A stretch of 64,000 bases of DNA, taken from contig CAKSNE010000007.1 in the NCBI GenBank assembly GCA_934476085.1, positions 23,638 through 87,637 of the forward strand, given 5' to 3'. Origin of the DNA: an uncultured Eubacteriales bacterium. Lineage in GTDB: Bacteria; Bacillota; Clostridia; Oscillospirales; Acutalibacteraceae. A program made the position numbers and the translations under genes. The notes under the pieces were generated by a model. The model was not told the origin of the DNA. It made no database searches and saw only the letters and a program-made list of their open reading frames with translations. This document shows, in pieces, positions 8,214-16,158 of the stretch. How positions within the stretch are numbered: the stretch's first letter is position 1; every line of letters starts with the position of its first letter.

Positions 8214-9596
8214 ATGAGCAAATCTAATTTAAACATTGGCGCAAGACTTGACCGCTTGCCTCAATCAAAATGGCATATCAAAATGTGGCTTGTTACAGCA
8301 TTTGCACTTTTGGTATGTTGGTCAAACGGAATCGGTGGTGCGGTTCAAAATATTCTTTTAAATGAGCTTCATTGGTTAAAAGAAGGCTCAACATTACTCG
8401 CTATGTGGGGTACAACCTACACAGCAGGTCAGCTTTTCGGTGCTCTCATCGGTGGTCCTATCGGTGATAAAATCGGTCGTAAAAAAAGTATTATTTTATA
8501 CGAAGTTATCCACATTATCGCTATGATCGGTGGTGCAGCTTCACCTAACATTTATGTATTGTATGTATTCAGACTTCTTCAAGGTTTAGCACTCGGTGCT
8601 CTCTTGGTTGTATTGTTCGCTGGTTTCACAGAATATGTTCCTGGCAAAAACCGTGGTACATGGTCAAGCCGTACATCATTCATCGGTAACTGGGCTCACC
8701 CAATTTGTAATGGTATCGCTTTGATAATCGTTTCAACAGGCGTTAGCATGAATGCAAACTGGAGAATTCAGTTCATGATTCCTTCAATTTTATCAATCAT
8801 CGCTTGCATCTTCATTCTTAAAAAATTCCCTGAATCACCAAGATGGTTGGAATCACAAGGCAGATATGAAGAAGCAGAAGCTATCATGTCAAAAATTGAA
8901 AAAGAAATCGAAGCTTCAACAGGTAAACCATTACCGGAAGTTGTTGTTGAAGAACCAAAAGAAGTTAAAAAACTTCCTTACTCTGCATTATTTAAAGGTA
9001 AATTATTAAAGAGAACCATCGTTGGTTCACTCGTACTTATCGGTATGAACACAATCCAGTATACATTGATGAACTGGATGCCTTCATTGCTCAACCAAAT
9101 GGGTTATGATACATCTAAATCACAGTTTATGACAATGTTTGGTTTGTTCGGTGCTCCATTCGGAATTTTCATCGCTTCACTTATTATGGATAAACTTCCT
9201 CGTAAAGTTATGGGCGTATTACTTCTCGGTGGCATGGCTGTTTTAGGTATTGCAACAGGTCTTTTAGCAGATAAACTTGGTATGACAGGTCTTATTGTAA
9301 TGACATTCTTGCTTAACACTGTTATCTATATGTATGTTTGCTATGCATCAGCTGTTTATGTACCTGAAATGTGGCCAACATCAGCTAAGTTATCAGGTTC
9401 AGGCTTTAGTAACGCTATGGGTCGTGTAAGTAACATCTTCTTCCCATTCTTAGTTACAAGCATTGCTGCTAACGTTGGCGCTTACGGTGTATTTATTCTT
9501 CTTGCTATCGTTGCTACTATTATCGCAGTTGCAGTTATCTTCCTTGGTGTTGAAACCAGAGGCGAATCTGTTGAAGACATCGGTAATGTAGACTAA
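8214..9596 (+). CDS. MFS sugar-porter-type transporter
   Basis: A 460-residue integral membrane protein with about 12 hydrophobic segments and a central charged loop. Family marks are the MFS motif GDKIGRKKS between helices 2 and 3, RLLQGLALG in helix 4 and PESPRWLESQGRYEEAE before the central loop, which is typical of the sugar porter branch. It most likely imports the unphosphorylated polyol or sugar degraded by the surrounding enzymes by proton symport. The start ATG 8214 follows GAGGAG. There is no PTS in the cluster, which fits phosphorylation by the cytoplasmic PfkB kinase after entry. Confidence 0.85.
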   Translation: MSKSNLNIGARLDRLPQSKWHIKMWLVTAFALLVCWSNGIGGAVQNILLNELHWLKEGSTLLAMWGTTYTAGQLFGALIGGPIGDKIGRKKSIILYEVIHIIAMIGGAASPNIYVLYVFRLLQGLALGALLVVLFAGFTEYVPGKNRGTWSSRTSFIGNWAHPICNGIALIIVSTGVSMNANWRIQFMIPSILSIIACIFILKKFPESPRWLESQGRYEEAEAIMSKIEKEIEASTGKPLPEVVVEEPKEVKKLPYSALFKGKLLKRTIVGSLVLIGMNTIQYTLMNWMPSLLNQMGYDTSKSQFMTMFGLFGAPFGIFIASLIMDKLPRKVMGVLLLGGMAVLGIATGLLADKLGMTGLIVMTFLLNTVIYMYVCYASAVYVPEMWPTSAKLSGSGFSNAMGRVSNIFFPFLVTSIAANVGAYGVFILLAIVATIIAVAVIFLGVETRGESVEDIGNVD

Positions 9597-9619
9597 AATT
9601 CACAAACTATATACAAAAA

Positions 9620-9647
9620 GGTGTCCGGTATTAATTTATCGGACACC
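9620..9647 (+). other. Intercistronic hairpin after the transporter gene
   Basis: An 8-bp GC-rich perfect stem (9620-9627/9640-9647) lies between the transporter stop and the second dehydrogenase, without a following T-run. It is probably an mRNA 3'-end stabiliser or processing site, or a partial terminator, inside the operon. Confidence 0.45.
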
Positions 9648-9687
9648 GAAAAACCTCAAACAAATTTATTAAAGGAGATTTGCTGTT

Positions 9688-10743
9688 ATGAAAAACTCAG
9701 AAGCTATTTTGGTAACCCCTAAGCATTTTGAAATTCAGGAATGTGCTGTTCCTGAACCAAAAGATAATGAAATTTTAATGAAAGTTGAATATGTCGGAAT
9801 GTGTGGTTCTGATATTCACGGATTTGAATTTGGTCCATTTATCCCACCTAAAGATCCTAACCAAAAAATCGGTCTTGGTCATGAAGTAGCCGGTGAAGTT
9901 GTTAAAATCGGTTCAAAGGTTACAAAATTCAAAGTTGGCGATAAAGTTCTTATTGAGCCAGGTGTACCTGATGACAGCTGTGAATACTGCCGTACAGGCC
10001 GTTATAATATTTGTCCTGATGTTGACTTTATGGCAACACAACCAAACTACAAAGGTGCTTTAACTCAATATATGACACACCCTGAGGAATGGACATATCA
10101 TATTCCTGAAGGTATGTCAACTATGGAAGGCGCACTCGTTGAGCCTGCTGCAGTTGGTATGCATGCTGCAATCCTTGGCGGAGCAATGCTCGGCAAAAGT
10201 ATCGTAATTCTTGGTGCCGGTTGTATCGGACTTATGGTTTTGCAAGCTTGCAAGAGCTTGGGTGCTACTGATATTACTGTTGTTGATGTATTAAACAAAA
10301 GACTTGAACTTGCTAAAAAACTTGGCGCTTCAAGAGTCATCAACGGCAAAGAAGAAGATACAGTAGCTGTTTTAAGATCAGAAGAATTATATGGTAACCG
10401 TGGCGTAGATTTAGTATTTGAAGCAGCAGGTTCTGCTTTCACAGCAGGTCAGGCAGTTCAAATCGTTGCTCGTGGCGGTAAAATTATGATGGTTGGTACT
10501 CATTCAAAACCTGTACCAATTGATTTCTTGAAAATCAATCGTGAAGTTACAATTCAAACTTCATTCCGTTATTGCAACAACTTCCCACAGACAATCGAAG
10601 CTATTGCAAGCGGTAAATTCAATGTAAAAGATATGGTAACACATATTTATGATTACAAAGATGTTCAAAAAGCATTTACTGAAGCTATTGACCCTGTTAA
10701 AAAAGCCGATATGGTTAAAGGCGTTGTAAAGGTTTCAGACTAA
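9688..10743 (+). CDS. Sorbitol/xylitol dehydrogenase-like zinc dehydrogenase
   Basis: A 351-residue medium-chain dehydrogenase of the polyol branch. It shows MCGSDIHGFE (catalytic zinc Cys), GLGHEVAGE (His-Glu), the polyol-dehydrogenase block GALTQYMTHP...EGALVEPAAVGMHA and the Rossmann motif GAGCIG. It should interconvert a polyol and a ketose with NAD. The structural zinc lobe reads PDDSCEYCRTGRYNIC: three of the usual four Cys remain, and the first position is Asp. AAAGGAG precedes the ATG by 10 bases. It differs clearly from the first dehydrogenase of the operon, so the two enzymes probably act at different steps, for example successive oxidation and reduction that invert a stereocentre. 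Confidence 0.85.
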   Translation: MKNSEAILVTPKHFEIQECAVPEPKDNEILMKVEYVGMCGSDIHGFEFGPFIPPKDPNQKIGLGHEVAGEVVKIGSKVTKFKVGDKVLIEPGVPDDSCEYCRTGRYNICPDVDFMATQPNYKGALTQYMTHPEEWTYHIPEGMSTMEGALVEPAAVGMHAAILGGAMLGKSIVILGAGCIGLMVLQACKSLGATDITVVDVLNKRLELAKKLGASRVINGKEEDTVAVLRSEELYGNRGVDLVFEAAGSAFTAGQAVQIVARGGKIMMVGTHSKPVPIDFLKINREVTIQTSFRYCNNFPQTIEAIASGKFNVKDMVTHIYDYKDVQKAFTEAIDPVKKADMVKGVVKVSD

Positions 10744-10779
10744 TTTAAAGAAAAATAAAAAGTTTTAAGGAGAGTTATT

Positions 10780-11619
10780 ATGTTATCAGATATCAGATTT
10801 TGGGAAAAGAAAGCCAGAGAAGGTCATTACGCTATTCCTCATTTCAATGTATGGAACGCTGAAATGCTTATGGGCGTAATTGATGCAGCTGAAGAGCTTC
10901 GTGCTCCAATCATTATTTCATTCGGTACAGGTTTTACAGGAAACACTTCATTTGAAGATTTCTGTTATATGATGGATTCAATGGCTAAAAAAGCTACAAT
11001 TCCTGTAATTGAACACTGGGATCACGGCCGTAATATGACAATTCTTCAAAACGCAGTAAATCACTGTATGAACTCAGTAATGCGTGACGCTTCTGCTCTT
11101 CCTTTTGAAGAAAATGTTGCAGAAATCAAAAGATGCGTAGATTATTTCCACGCTTACAATATTCCTGTTGAAGCTGAACTCGGTCATGTTGGTAATGAAA
11201 CAGTTTATGAAGAAGCACTTTCTGATTATCAATATACAGATCCTAGCAAAGCTAAAGAATTCGTTGAGAAAACAGGATGCGACTCACTCGCAGTTGCTAT
11301 CGGTAATGTTCACGGTGTATATTCTTCAGAACCAAAACTCGCTTTTGATGTACTTGAAAAAGTTGCAAGCGAAGTTGATGTTCCATTAGTATTACACGGT
11401 GCATCAGGTATCGGCGATGAAGATATCAAAAAAGCTATCTCTCTCGGTATTTCAAAAATCAACATTCACACAGAACTTTGTCAGGCTGCTATGGAAGCTA
11501 TTAATGCTCATAAAGATGAGCCTTACCTCGCTGTTCAGCGTGAAGTAAGAAAAGCTATCAAAGAGCGTGCTATGTACAAAATCAAACTATTCGGTGACGA
11601 TGGAAGAGCTGATCAATAA
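10780..11619 (+). CDS. Class II (zinc) ketose-bisphosphate aldolase
   Basis: A 279-residue class II aldolase of the fructose/tagatose-bisphosphate type. The catalytic Asp and metal-binding His are in EHWDHG; further ligands are in EAELGHVG, GNVHG and LHGASGI, and the phosphate-binding end reads KINIHTEL. It should cleave a ketose 1-phosphate or bisphosphate to dihydroxyacetone phosphate plus an aldehyde. The stop codon overlaps the start of the kinase gene by one base, so the two are translationally coupled, which supports a kinase-aldolase pair. Specificity among ketohexose isomers cannot be read from sequence. Confidence 0.88.
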   Translation: MLSDIRFWEKKAREGHYAIPHFNVWNAEMLMGVIDAAEELRAPIIISFGTGFTGNTSFEDFCYMMDSMAKKATIPVIEHWDHGRNMTILQNAVNHCMNSVMRDASALPFEENVAEIKRCVDYFHAYNIPVEAELGHVGNETVYEEALSDYQYTDPSKAKEFVEKTGCDSLAVAIGNVHGVYSSEPKLAFDVLEKVASEVDVPLVLHGASGIGDEDIKKAISLGISKINIHTELCQAAMEAINAHKDEPYLAVQREVRKAIKERAMYKIKLFGDDGRADQ

Positions 11620-12584
11620 TGAATAACAAAAAATTAGATGTAATTTGTCTTGGCGCAGCAGTTGTTGATATTCCGCTTAGACCTGTATCAAGAGATATTT
11701 TTGATATTGAATCATATCCGGTTGACAGAATTGCAATGTCAGTTGGCGGTGACGCTATGAACGAAGCAACTATTATCAGCCGACTTGGTTTTAAAACCGG
11801 TATCATCGCTTGTATTGGCGATGATGCGGCAGGTCAGTTTATTCTTCGCTCTTGCAAAAAAGACAATATAGATGTAGAAGGCATTAAAATTGATGAAAAC
11901 ATTGATACATCAATGAATATCGGTCTTGTAACAGAAGACGGCGAAAGAACTTTTGTTACTAACAGAAACGGCAGCCTTTGGAAAGAAAACATTGAACATG
12001 TTGACTTTGATAAAATTAAACAAGCAAAAATACTTTCATTAGCCAGTATTTTCAACTGCCCACTTCTTGATGGCGATGCACTTGTTAAAATATTTAAATT
12101 TGCAAAATCAGAGGGTATGACAATTACCGCTGATATGATTAAGCCAAGACTTGGCGAAACTTTAGATGATATTAAAGAAGCATTAAGTTACGTTGACTAC
12201 TTCTTCCCGAATTATGATGAAGCTTGTCTTATGACAGGTGAAACAGATGAGGCTAAAGTTGCTGATATACTTTATAACTGCGGTGTTAAAAATGTAGTTA
12301 TGAAAATCGGCAAAAGAGGTTGCTATATTCGTAATGCTGATGGTGCTATGATTGTTCCTGCTTGTAAAGGCGTTACAGCAATTGATACAATCGGAGCAGG
12401 CGATAACTTTGCTTCAGGCTTTATTTCAGCATTATTACAAGGCAAAAACATTCATGAATGTGGTATTTATGCTAACTGTACAGCCGCTGTTTCTGTTCAA
12501 TATGTTGGTGCTACAACAGGCGTTCAGAACAAAGCCTTGGTTGATGAAATGCTTGAAAAATATCAAAAAGATTACATTTTATAA
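11619..12584 (+). CDS. PfkB-family carbohydrate kinase
   Basis: A 321-residue ribokinase/PfkB kinase. The N-terminal substrate-side motif is GGDAMNEA, and the C-terminal signature DTIGAGDNFASGF holds the anion hole and catalytic Asp. It likely phosphorylates the ketose produced by one of the two dehydrogenases. The ATG shares a base with the aldolase stop (TAATG). It is the last tightly coupled gene of the operon; the next gene lies 160 bases further, after a strong hairpin. Confidence 0.88.
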   Translation: MNNKKLDVICLGAAVVDIPLRPVSRDIFDIESYPVDRIAMSVGGDAMNEATIISRLGFKTGIIACIGDDAAGQFILRSCKKDNIDVEGIKIDENIDTSMNIGLVTEDGERTFVTNRNGSLWKENIEHVDFDKIKQAKILSLASIFNCPLLDGDALVKIFKFAKSEGMTITADMIKPRLGETLDDIKEALSYVDYFFPNYDEACLMTGETDEAKVADILYNCGVKNVVMKIGKRGCYIRNADGAMIVPACKGVTAIDTIGAGDNFASGFISALLQGKNIHECGIYANCTAAVSVQYVGATTGVQNKALVDEMLEKYQKDYIL

Positions 12585-12615
12585 CTCCATATTTTTATGT
12601 TTCCCACTCTTTGAA

Positions 12616-12679
12616 CAGGAGGACCGCATTAAGTTTTAGAAGTTTAACTGCCTTTTGAAACTTATGCGTTCCTTGCTGT
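12616..12679 (+). other. Long imperfect hairpin between kinase and aldo/keto reductase genes
   Basis: The segment 12620-12636 pairs with 12658-12673, with one bulge and one mismatch. The outer ACAG (12616-12619) also pairs with CTGT (12676-12679). The loop is about 21 bases and no T-run follows, so it is not a classical terminator. It may be a structured leader of the aldo/keto reductase gene, an mRNA-processing site or a decayed terminator. Confidence 0.5.
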
Positions 12680-12744
12680 CAAAGCAATATTAACAGGATA
12701 ATAAAACTCGGTATTTATGATATATAAGAAAAGGTGATTAAAAA

Positions 12745-13737
12745 ATGAAGACAATGAAACTCGGTAAAACCGGTATAGATATTTCAAGAATGGGTCTTGG
12801 TACTTGGTCAATCGGCGGTGGCTCAGCTTGGGGCGGCGACCACGATTTAGACGTTGTTGTTGATACAATTTGCGAAGCACCAAAACTCGGCGTAAACCTT
12901 ATTGATACTGCTCCCGGTTACAACTTTGGTAACAGCGAAAAAATTCTCGGTAAAGCACTTCAAAAAATGAACAGAGAAGACGTTGTTATTATCACAAAAT
13001 GCGGTGTAACTTGGGACCAAGAAATGAAAGGCGACCTTTTCAACAAGGTAAACGGAATTCAATTATACAAAAACTTAAACAGCGACTCAATCAAAAGAGA
13101 GATTGAAGAATCTTTAAAGAGAATGGGTACTGATTATGTTGATGTTTATATGACTCACTGGCAGTCAATTCCTGGTAGCGAATACTATGTTCCGATTGCT
13201 AAAACAATGGAAGTTCTTAACGACCTTAAAGCTCAAGGCAAAATTAAAGCTATCGGTGCTGCTAATGTTGATATTAATCAAATTAAAGAATACTTAAAAT
13301 ACGGTGATCTTGATATCGTTCAAGCTAAATACTCAATTCTTGACAGAGGTATTGAAGATGAAATTATCCCTTGCTGCCGTGAAAACGGTGTAACAATTCA
13401 AGCTTATTCTCCGCTTGAAATGGGATTGCTTTCAGGCACAATGCCAAGAGATTACAAACCTGTTGGCGCTCAAATTCCAAAGAAATGGTTCCAGCCTGAA
13501 AATATGCAAAAAGCTATGGATGTTATGGACGAGTGGAAACCGCTTTGTGAAAAATACAATTGTACAATTGCTAACTTGTCACTTGCTTGGATTCTTGCTC
13601 AAGGTGATTTTATTAATCTTTTAAGCGGTTCTACTACTGTTGACCAGATTAAAGAAAATGCTAAATCTGCTGATTTGGAATTAGATCCTAAAGATGTAGC
13701 GCTGATGCGTGAAATGGTTGAAGCCATCGACAAATAA
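12745..13737 (+). CDS. Aldo/keto reductase
   Basis: A 330-residue NADPH-dependent aldo/keto reductase with the catalytic tetrad visible: Asp in IDTAPGY, Tyr in the same block, Lys in ITKCG and His in MTHWQ. The cofactor-binding end (LSGSTTVDQIKEN) is also present. It probably reduces an aldose or an aldehyde such as the glyceraldehyde released by the aldolase, or oxidises an aldose at the pathway entry. An AAAGGTG ribosome binding site precedes the ATG. It follows the kinase gene in the same direction after 160 bases containing a hairpin, so it may be read through or separately expressed. Confidence 0.85.
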   Translation: MKTMKLGKTGIDISRMGLGTWSIGGGSAWGGDHDLDVVVDTICEAPKLGVNLIDTAPGYNFGNSEKILGKALQKMNREDVVIITKCGVTWDQEMKGDLFNKVNGIQLYKNLNSDSIKREIEESLKRMGTDYVDVYMTHWQSIPGSEYYVPIAKTMEVLNDLKAQGKIKAIGAANVDINQIKEYLKYGDLDIVQAKYSILDRGIEDEIIPCCRENGVTIQAYSPLEMGLLSGTMPRDYKPVGAQIPKKWFQPENMQKAMDVMDEWKPLCEKYNCTIANLSLAWILAQGDFINLLSGSTTVDQIKENAKSADLELDPKDVALMREMVEAIDK

Positions 13738-13778
13738 GATTTTTTTATGTCATTAAATTAAAACAAATCAAACCTTTC

Positions 13779-13840
13779 AACAAAACACAAGTCACTTGTT
13801 ACATGAAAAATATGTAAAACACAGGTACTTGTGTTTTGTT
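13779..13840 (+). repeat. Operator-like palindromes upstream of the deoR-type gene
   Basis: A 14-bp perfect inverted repeat (13779-13792 and 13827-13840) encloses a compact 22-bp near-palindrome at 13816-13837, AAAACACAGGT followed by ACTTGTGTTTT. This block ends 16 bases before the -35 element of the deoR-type gene. The 11-base half-site AAAACACAGGT also occurs in the leader of the sugar operon at 5967. It is a good candidate binding site of the adjacent repressor. Confidence 0.55.
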
Positions 13841-13853
13841 TCACAAAAAATAC

Positions 13854-13882
13854 TTTACTATTTTAATGATTTTTGTTATAAT
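13854..13882 (+). promoter_or_regulatory. Promoter of the deoR-type gene
   Basis: TTTACT (13854-13859), 17-base spacer, TATAAT (13877-13882). Confidence 0.65.
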
Positions 13883-13911
13883 TATCATAATGACAGGGGG
13901 CAAAAGCGAAG

Positions 13912-14664
13912 TTGGAAAAAAGAATTGATAAAATCAAGCAAAAGTTAGAGTCGGAAGGCAAGGTTTCAGTAACTGATTTAAGCGAACTATACAATGTTAC
14001 AGAAGAAACTATAAGAAGAGATCTTGAAAAGCTGAAAAACGAAGGCTTTGTTACAAGAACATTTGGCGGTGCGGTTTTAAATACTTCAATAAACAGAGAG
14101 CATATTCACTTTTTTAAAAGACGTTCTATTAATAATGAAAGCAAAAAGAAAATTGCTGAATTATCGGCTGGATATTGTAATCAATTCAGAACAATTATGG
14201 CTGATAGCAGTACCACTGTTATGGAAACGTTAAAGAAGCTTGAGAATAACAGTGAATTTACAGTAATAACTTTTTCAGCTCAAATTTTTCAAGAATTAAA
14301 TGGCACTAAAATGAAAATTATTTCTACAGGTGGTATTTACGACGCTGATACTCTTTCTTTTAAAGGTGTTTTAGCTAAGGAAAGCATATCTAAATATAAT
14401 GTTGATATCGCTTTTTTGAGTTGTAAAGGTCTCGATATCAATATGGGCATTATGGACTCAACCGAAAGCGAAGCGGTTTTAAAAACCGAAATGGCTAAAA
14501 GAGCTAAAAAAGTTGCTCTTTTAGTTGATCATTCAAAATTCAATCAATCGGCATTTGTTAATTTTCTTGATTGGGAAGATGTTGATTATATTATCACTGA
14601 TAAATATCCTAGTGATGAGTGGGTTGAATTTTGTAAAGAAAAGAACATCCAATTGGTTTATTGA
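13912..14664 (+). CDS. DeoR/GlpR-family transcriptional regulator
   Basis: A 250-residue repressor. The N-terminal DeoR winged helix is clear (KIKQKLESEGKVSVTDLSE, then VTEETIRRDLEKLKNEG and the RTFGGAV wing). The C-terminal sugar-phosphate-sensing domain contains MADSSTTV and CKGLD. The start is TTG 13912, with AGGGGG at 13895-13900. DeoR proteins usually sense a phosphorylated intermediate of the pathway they control, so this one is likely the regulator of the preceding polyol/sugar operon and perhaps of the following symporter. Palindromes upstream suggest autoregulation. Confidence 0.88.
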   Translation: MEKRIDKIKQKLESEGKVSVTDLSELYNVTEETIRRDLEKLKNEGFVTRTFGGAVLNTSINREHIHFFKRRSINNESKKKIAELSAGYCNQFRTIMADSSTTVMETLKKLENNSEFTVITFSAQIFQELNGTKMKIISTGGIYDADTLSFKGVLAKESISKYNVDIAFLSCKGLDINMGIMDSTESEAVLKTEMAKRAKKVALLVDHSKFNQSAFVNFLDWEDVDYIITDKYPSDEWVEFCKEKNIQLVY

Positions 14665-14737
14665 TTTTAATTTGGTTTTAAAATGATTTAGTCTTTTTTA
14701 AAATATATTAATCATTACACTATAAGGAGTGGAGTAA

Positions 14738-16096
14738 ATGAAAACGAATACAGAAAAAAAGAAACTATCCATTGTTGCAAAGATGATGATATCAGTTGCA
14801 GCTGGTTTTGTTTTAGGTCTTGTTTGTCTTTTAATTAAAAGCCAGGTTGCAGGTACATCAGGTGAATCTGTTTGGAAGATTATAGATGCGATATTCTTTC
14901 AGGACATCACAAGCACTACAAGCATTGAAGGCATAGGTTTGTTTTATATTGTCGGACAACTCTTTATGCATGGACTTCAAATGATGATTGTTCCGCTTGT
15001 TTTATGTTCATTAAGCCTCGCACTTTGTAGTTTAGCTGACCCTAAAAAGCTTGGTAAAATCGCCGGTAAAACCTTTGTTTCTTATCTATGCTTTTATGTT
15101 GTAGCCGCAACTCTTGCCGGTGCAGCAGCTTACTTTGTTCAATCAATGGGTTGGTTTGATGTTAATCTTCCTGCACAAAATGCTCAAGAGTTAGTTACAA
15201 TGGACGGTTACAATCCATTAGTTACAATCGTTAATGCAGTTCCATCAAATATTTTCAGTGCCTTTTCATCTAATAGTGCAATCCTTTCGGTAGTAGTTGT
15301 TGCTATTATTTTAGGTCTTGGAATGACAGCATTCGGCGAAAAAGCAGAGCCGCTTAAAAAAGTTATTGTTTCATTAAATGATATTATTCAATGGGCACTT
15401 AACTTTTTAATCAACAAAATTGCTCCTGTTGCAATTTTCTGTATGATTACAAGAGCGTTTGCGGTTTACGGTGTTGAATATATCTCGCCGACACTTGTTT
15501 GGATTGCAACAACAATTATCGTATCGCTTGTTTTGGTTGTTACTATCTATCCAATAGGAATTTTCCTTACAACAAGGTTAAATCCTTTTGTATTCTTGAA
15601 AAAATCAGTAAAAATCGGTTTGTTTGCAGCTGCTACAAACTCATCAGCAGCAACTCTTCCTATTAACACAAAAACATGTATTGAAGAGCTTGGTTGTTCA
15701 AAAGAAATCAGCAGTTTTGTTCTTCCTACCGGTATGACAATTAATATGAACGGTACAACCGCTATGCATATGATAGCTATTACCTTTATAGGTGCGGCTT
15801 CTGGTATGCCTGTTACACCATCAACACTTGTTTTGACTGCTTTCTTATCAATTTGTACTGCAGTCGGAACTCCGGCTATTCCTGTTGCAGGTACAACAAT
15901 GGTTTATGTTGTTATGATGGGTATTGGATTTAATACTGAACTTTGTATGATTGCTTACTCACTTATTTTAGCAATGAATTATCTTCCGGGTATGGCTGTA
16001 ATTACACTTAATGTTATCGGCGATGCCGCTACAAATGTAATTGTAAACCATAAAGAAGGTTCTTTAAATAAAGATATTTATTATAGCAAAAAATAA
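14738..16096 (+). CDS. Dicarboxylate/amino acid:cation symporter (DAACS family)
   Basis: A 452-residue membrane transporter of the DAACS/GltP family. The re-entrant loop motif reads TNSSAATLPIN (SSSATLP-like), helix 7 has GMTINMNGTTAMH (NMNGT), and a second loop contains AVGTPAIPVAG. It should import an acidic or neutral amino acid, or a C4 dicarboxylate, with Na+ or H+. The substrate is not determinable here. The gene follows the deoR-type gene after 73 bases with a strong ATAAGGAGTGG ribosome binding site. A link to the sugar pathway is not obvious and may be only positional. Confidence 0.87.
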   Translation: MKTNTEKKKLSIVAKMMISVAAGFVLGLVCLLIKSQVAGTSGESVWKIIDAIFFQDITSTTSIEGIGLFYIVGQLFMHGLQMMIVPLVLCSLSLALCSLADPKKLGKIAGKTFVSYLCFYVVAATLAGAAAYFVQSMGWFDVNLPAQNAQELVTMDGYNPLVTIVNAVPSNIFSAFSSNSAILSVVVVAIILGLGMTAFGEKAEPLKKVIVSLNDIIQWALNFLINKIAPVAIFCMITRAFAVYGVEYISPTLVWIATTIIVSLVLVVTIYPIGIFLTTRLNPFVFLKKSVKIGLFAAATNSSAATLPINTKTCIEELGCSKEISSFVLPTGMTINMNGTTAMHMIAITFIGAASGMPVTPSTLVLTAFLSICTAVGTPAIPVAGTTMVYVVMMGIGFNTELCMIAYSLILAMNYLPGMAVITLNVIGDAATNVIVNHKEGSLNKDIYYSKK

Positions 16097-16107
16097 AGTA
16101 TAAACTT

Positions 16108-16145
16108 AAAAAGTCTTGTGACTGTTTTTTGTCACAAGACTTTTT
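16108..16145. terminator. Bidirectional terminator between symporter and ABC exporter genes
   Basis: A perfect 15-bp stem (16108-16122/16131-16145) with an 8-base loop, flanked by A-run and T-run, so it can serve both the plus-strand symporter gene and the minus-strand exporter operon. Confidence 0.9.
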
Positions 16146-16158
16146 TTAGTTGTATCAA

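Noticed and set aside
10098..10442. 114-residue minus-strand open frame within the second dehydrogenase gene
   Set aside because: It is a shadow of a well-conserved gene on the other strand, with low-complexity Ser/Pro/Ala composition and no SD.
12352..12639. 95-residue plus-strand open frame overlapping the kinase end
   Set aside because: Most of it is an alternative frame of the PfkB kinase signature region, and it lacks an SD.
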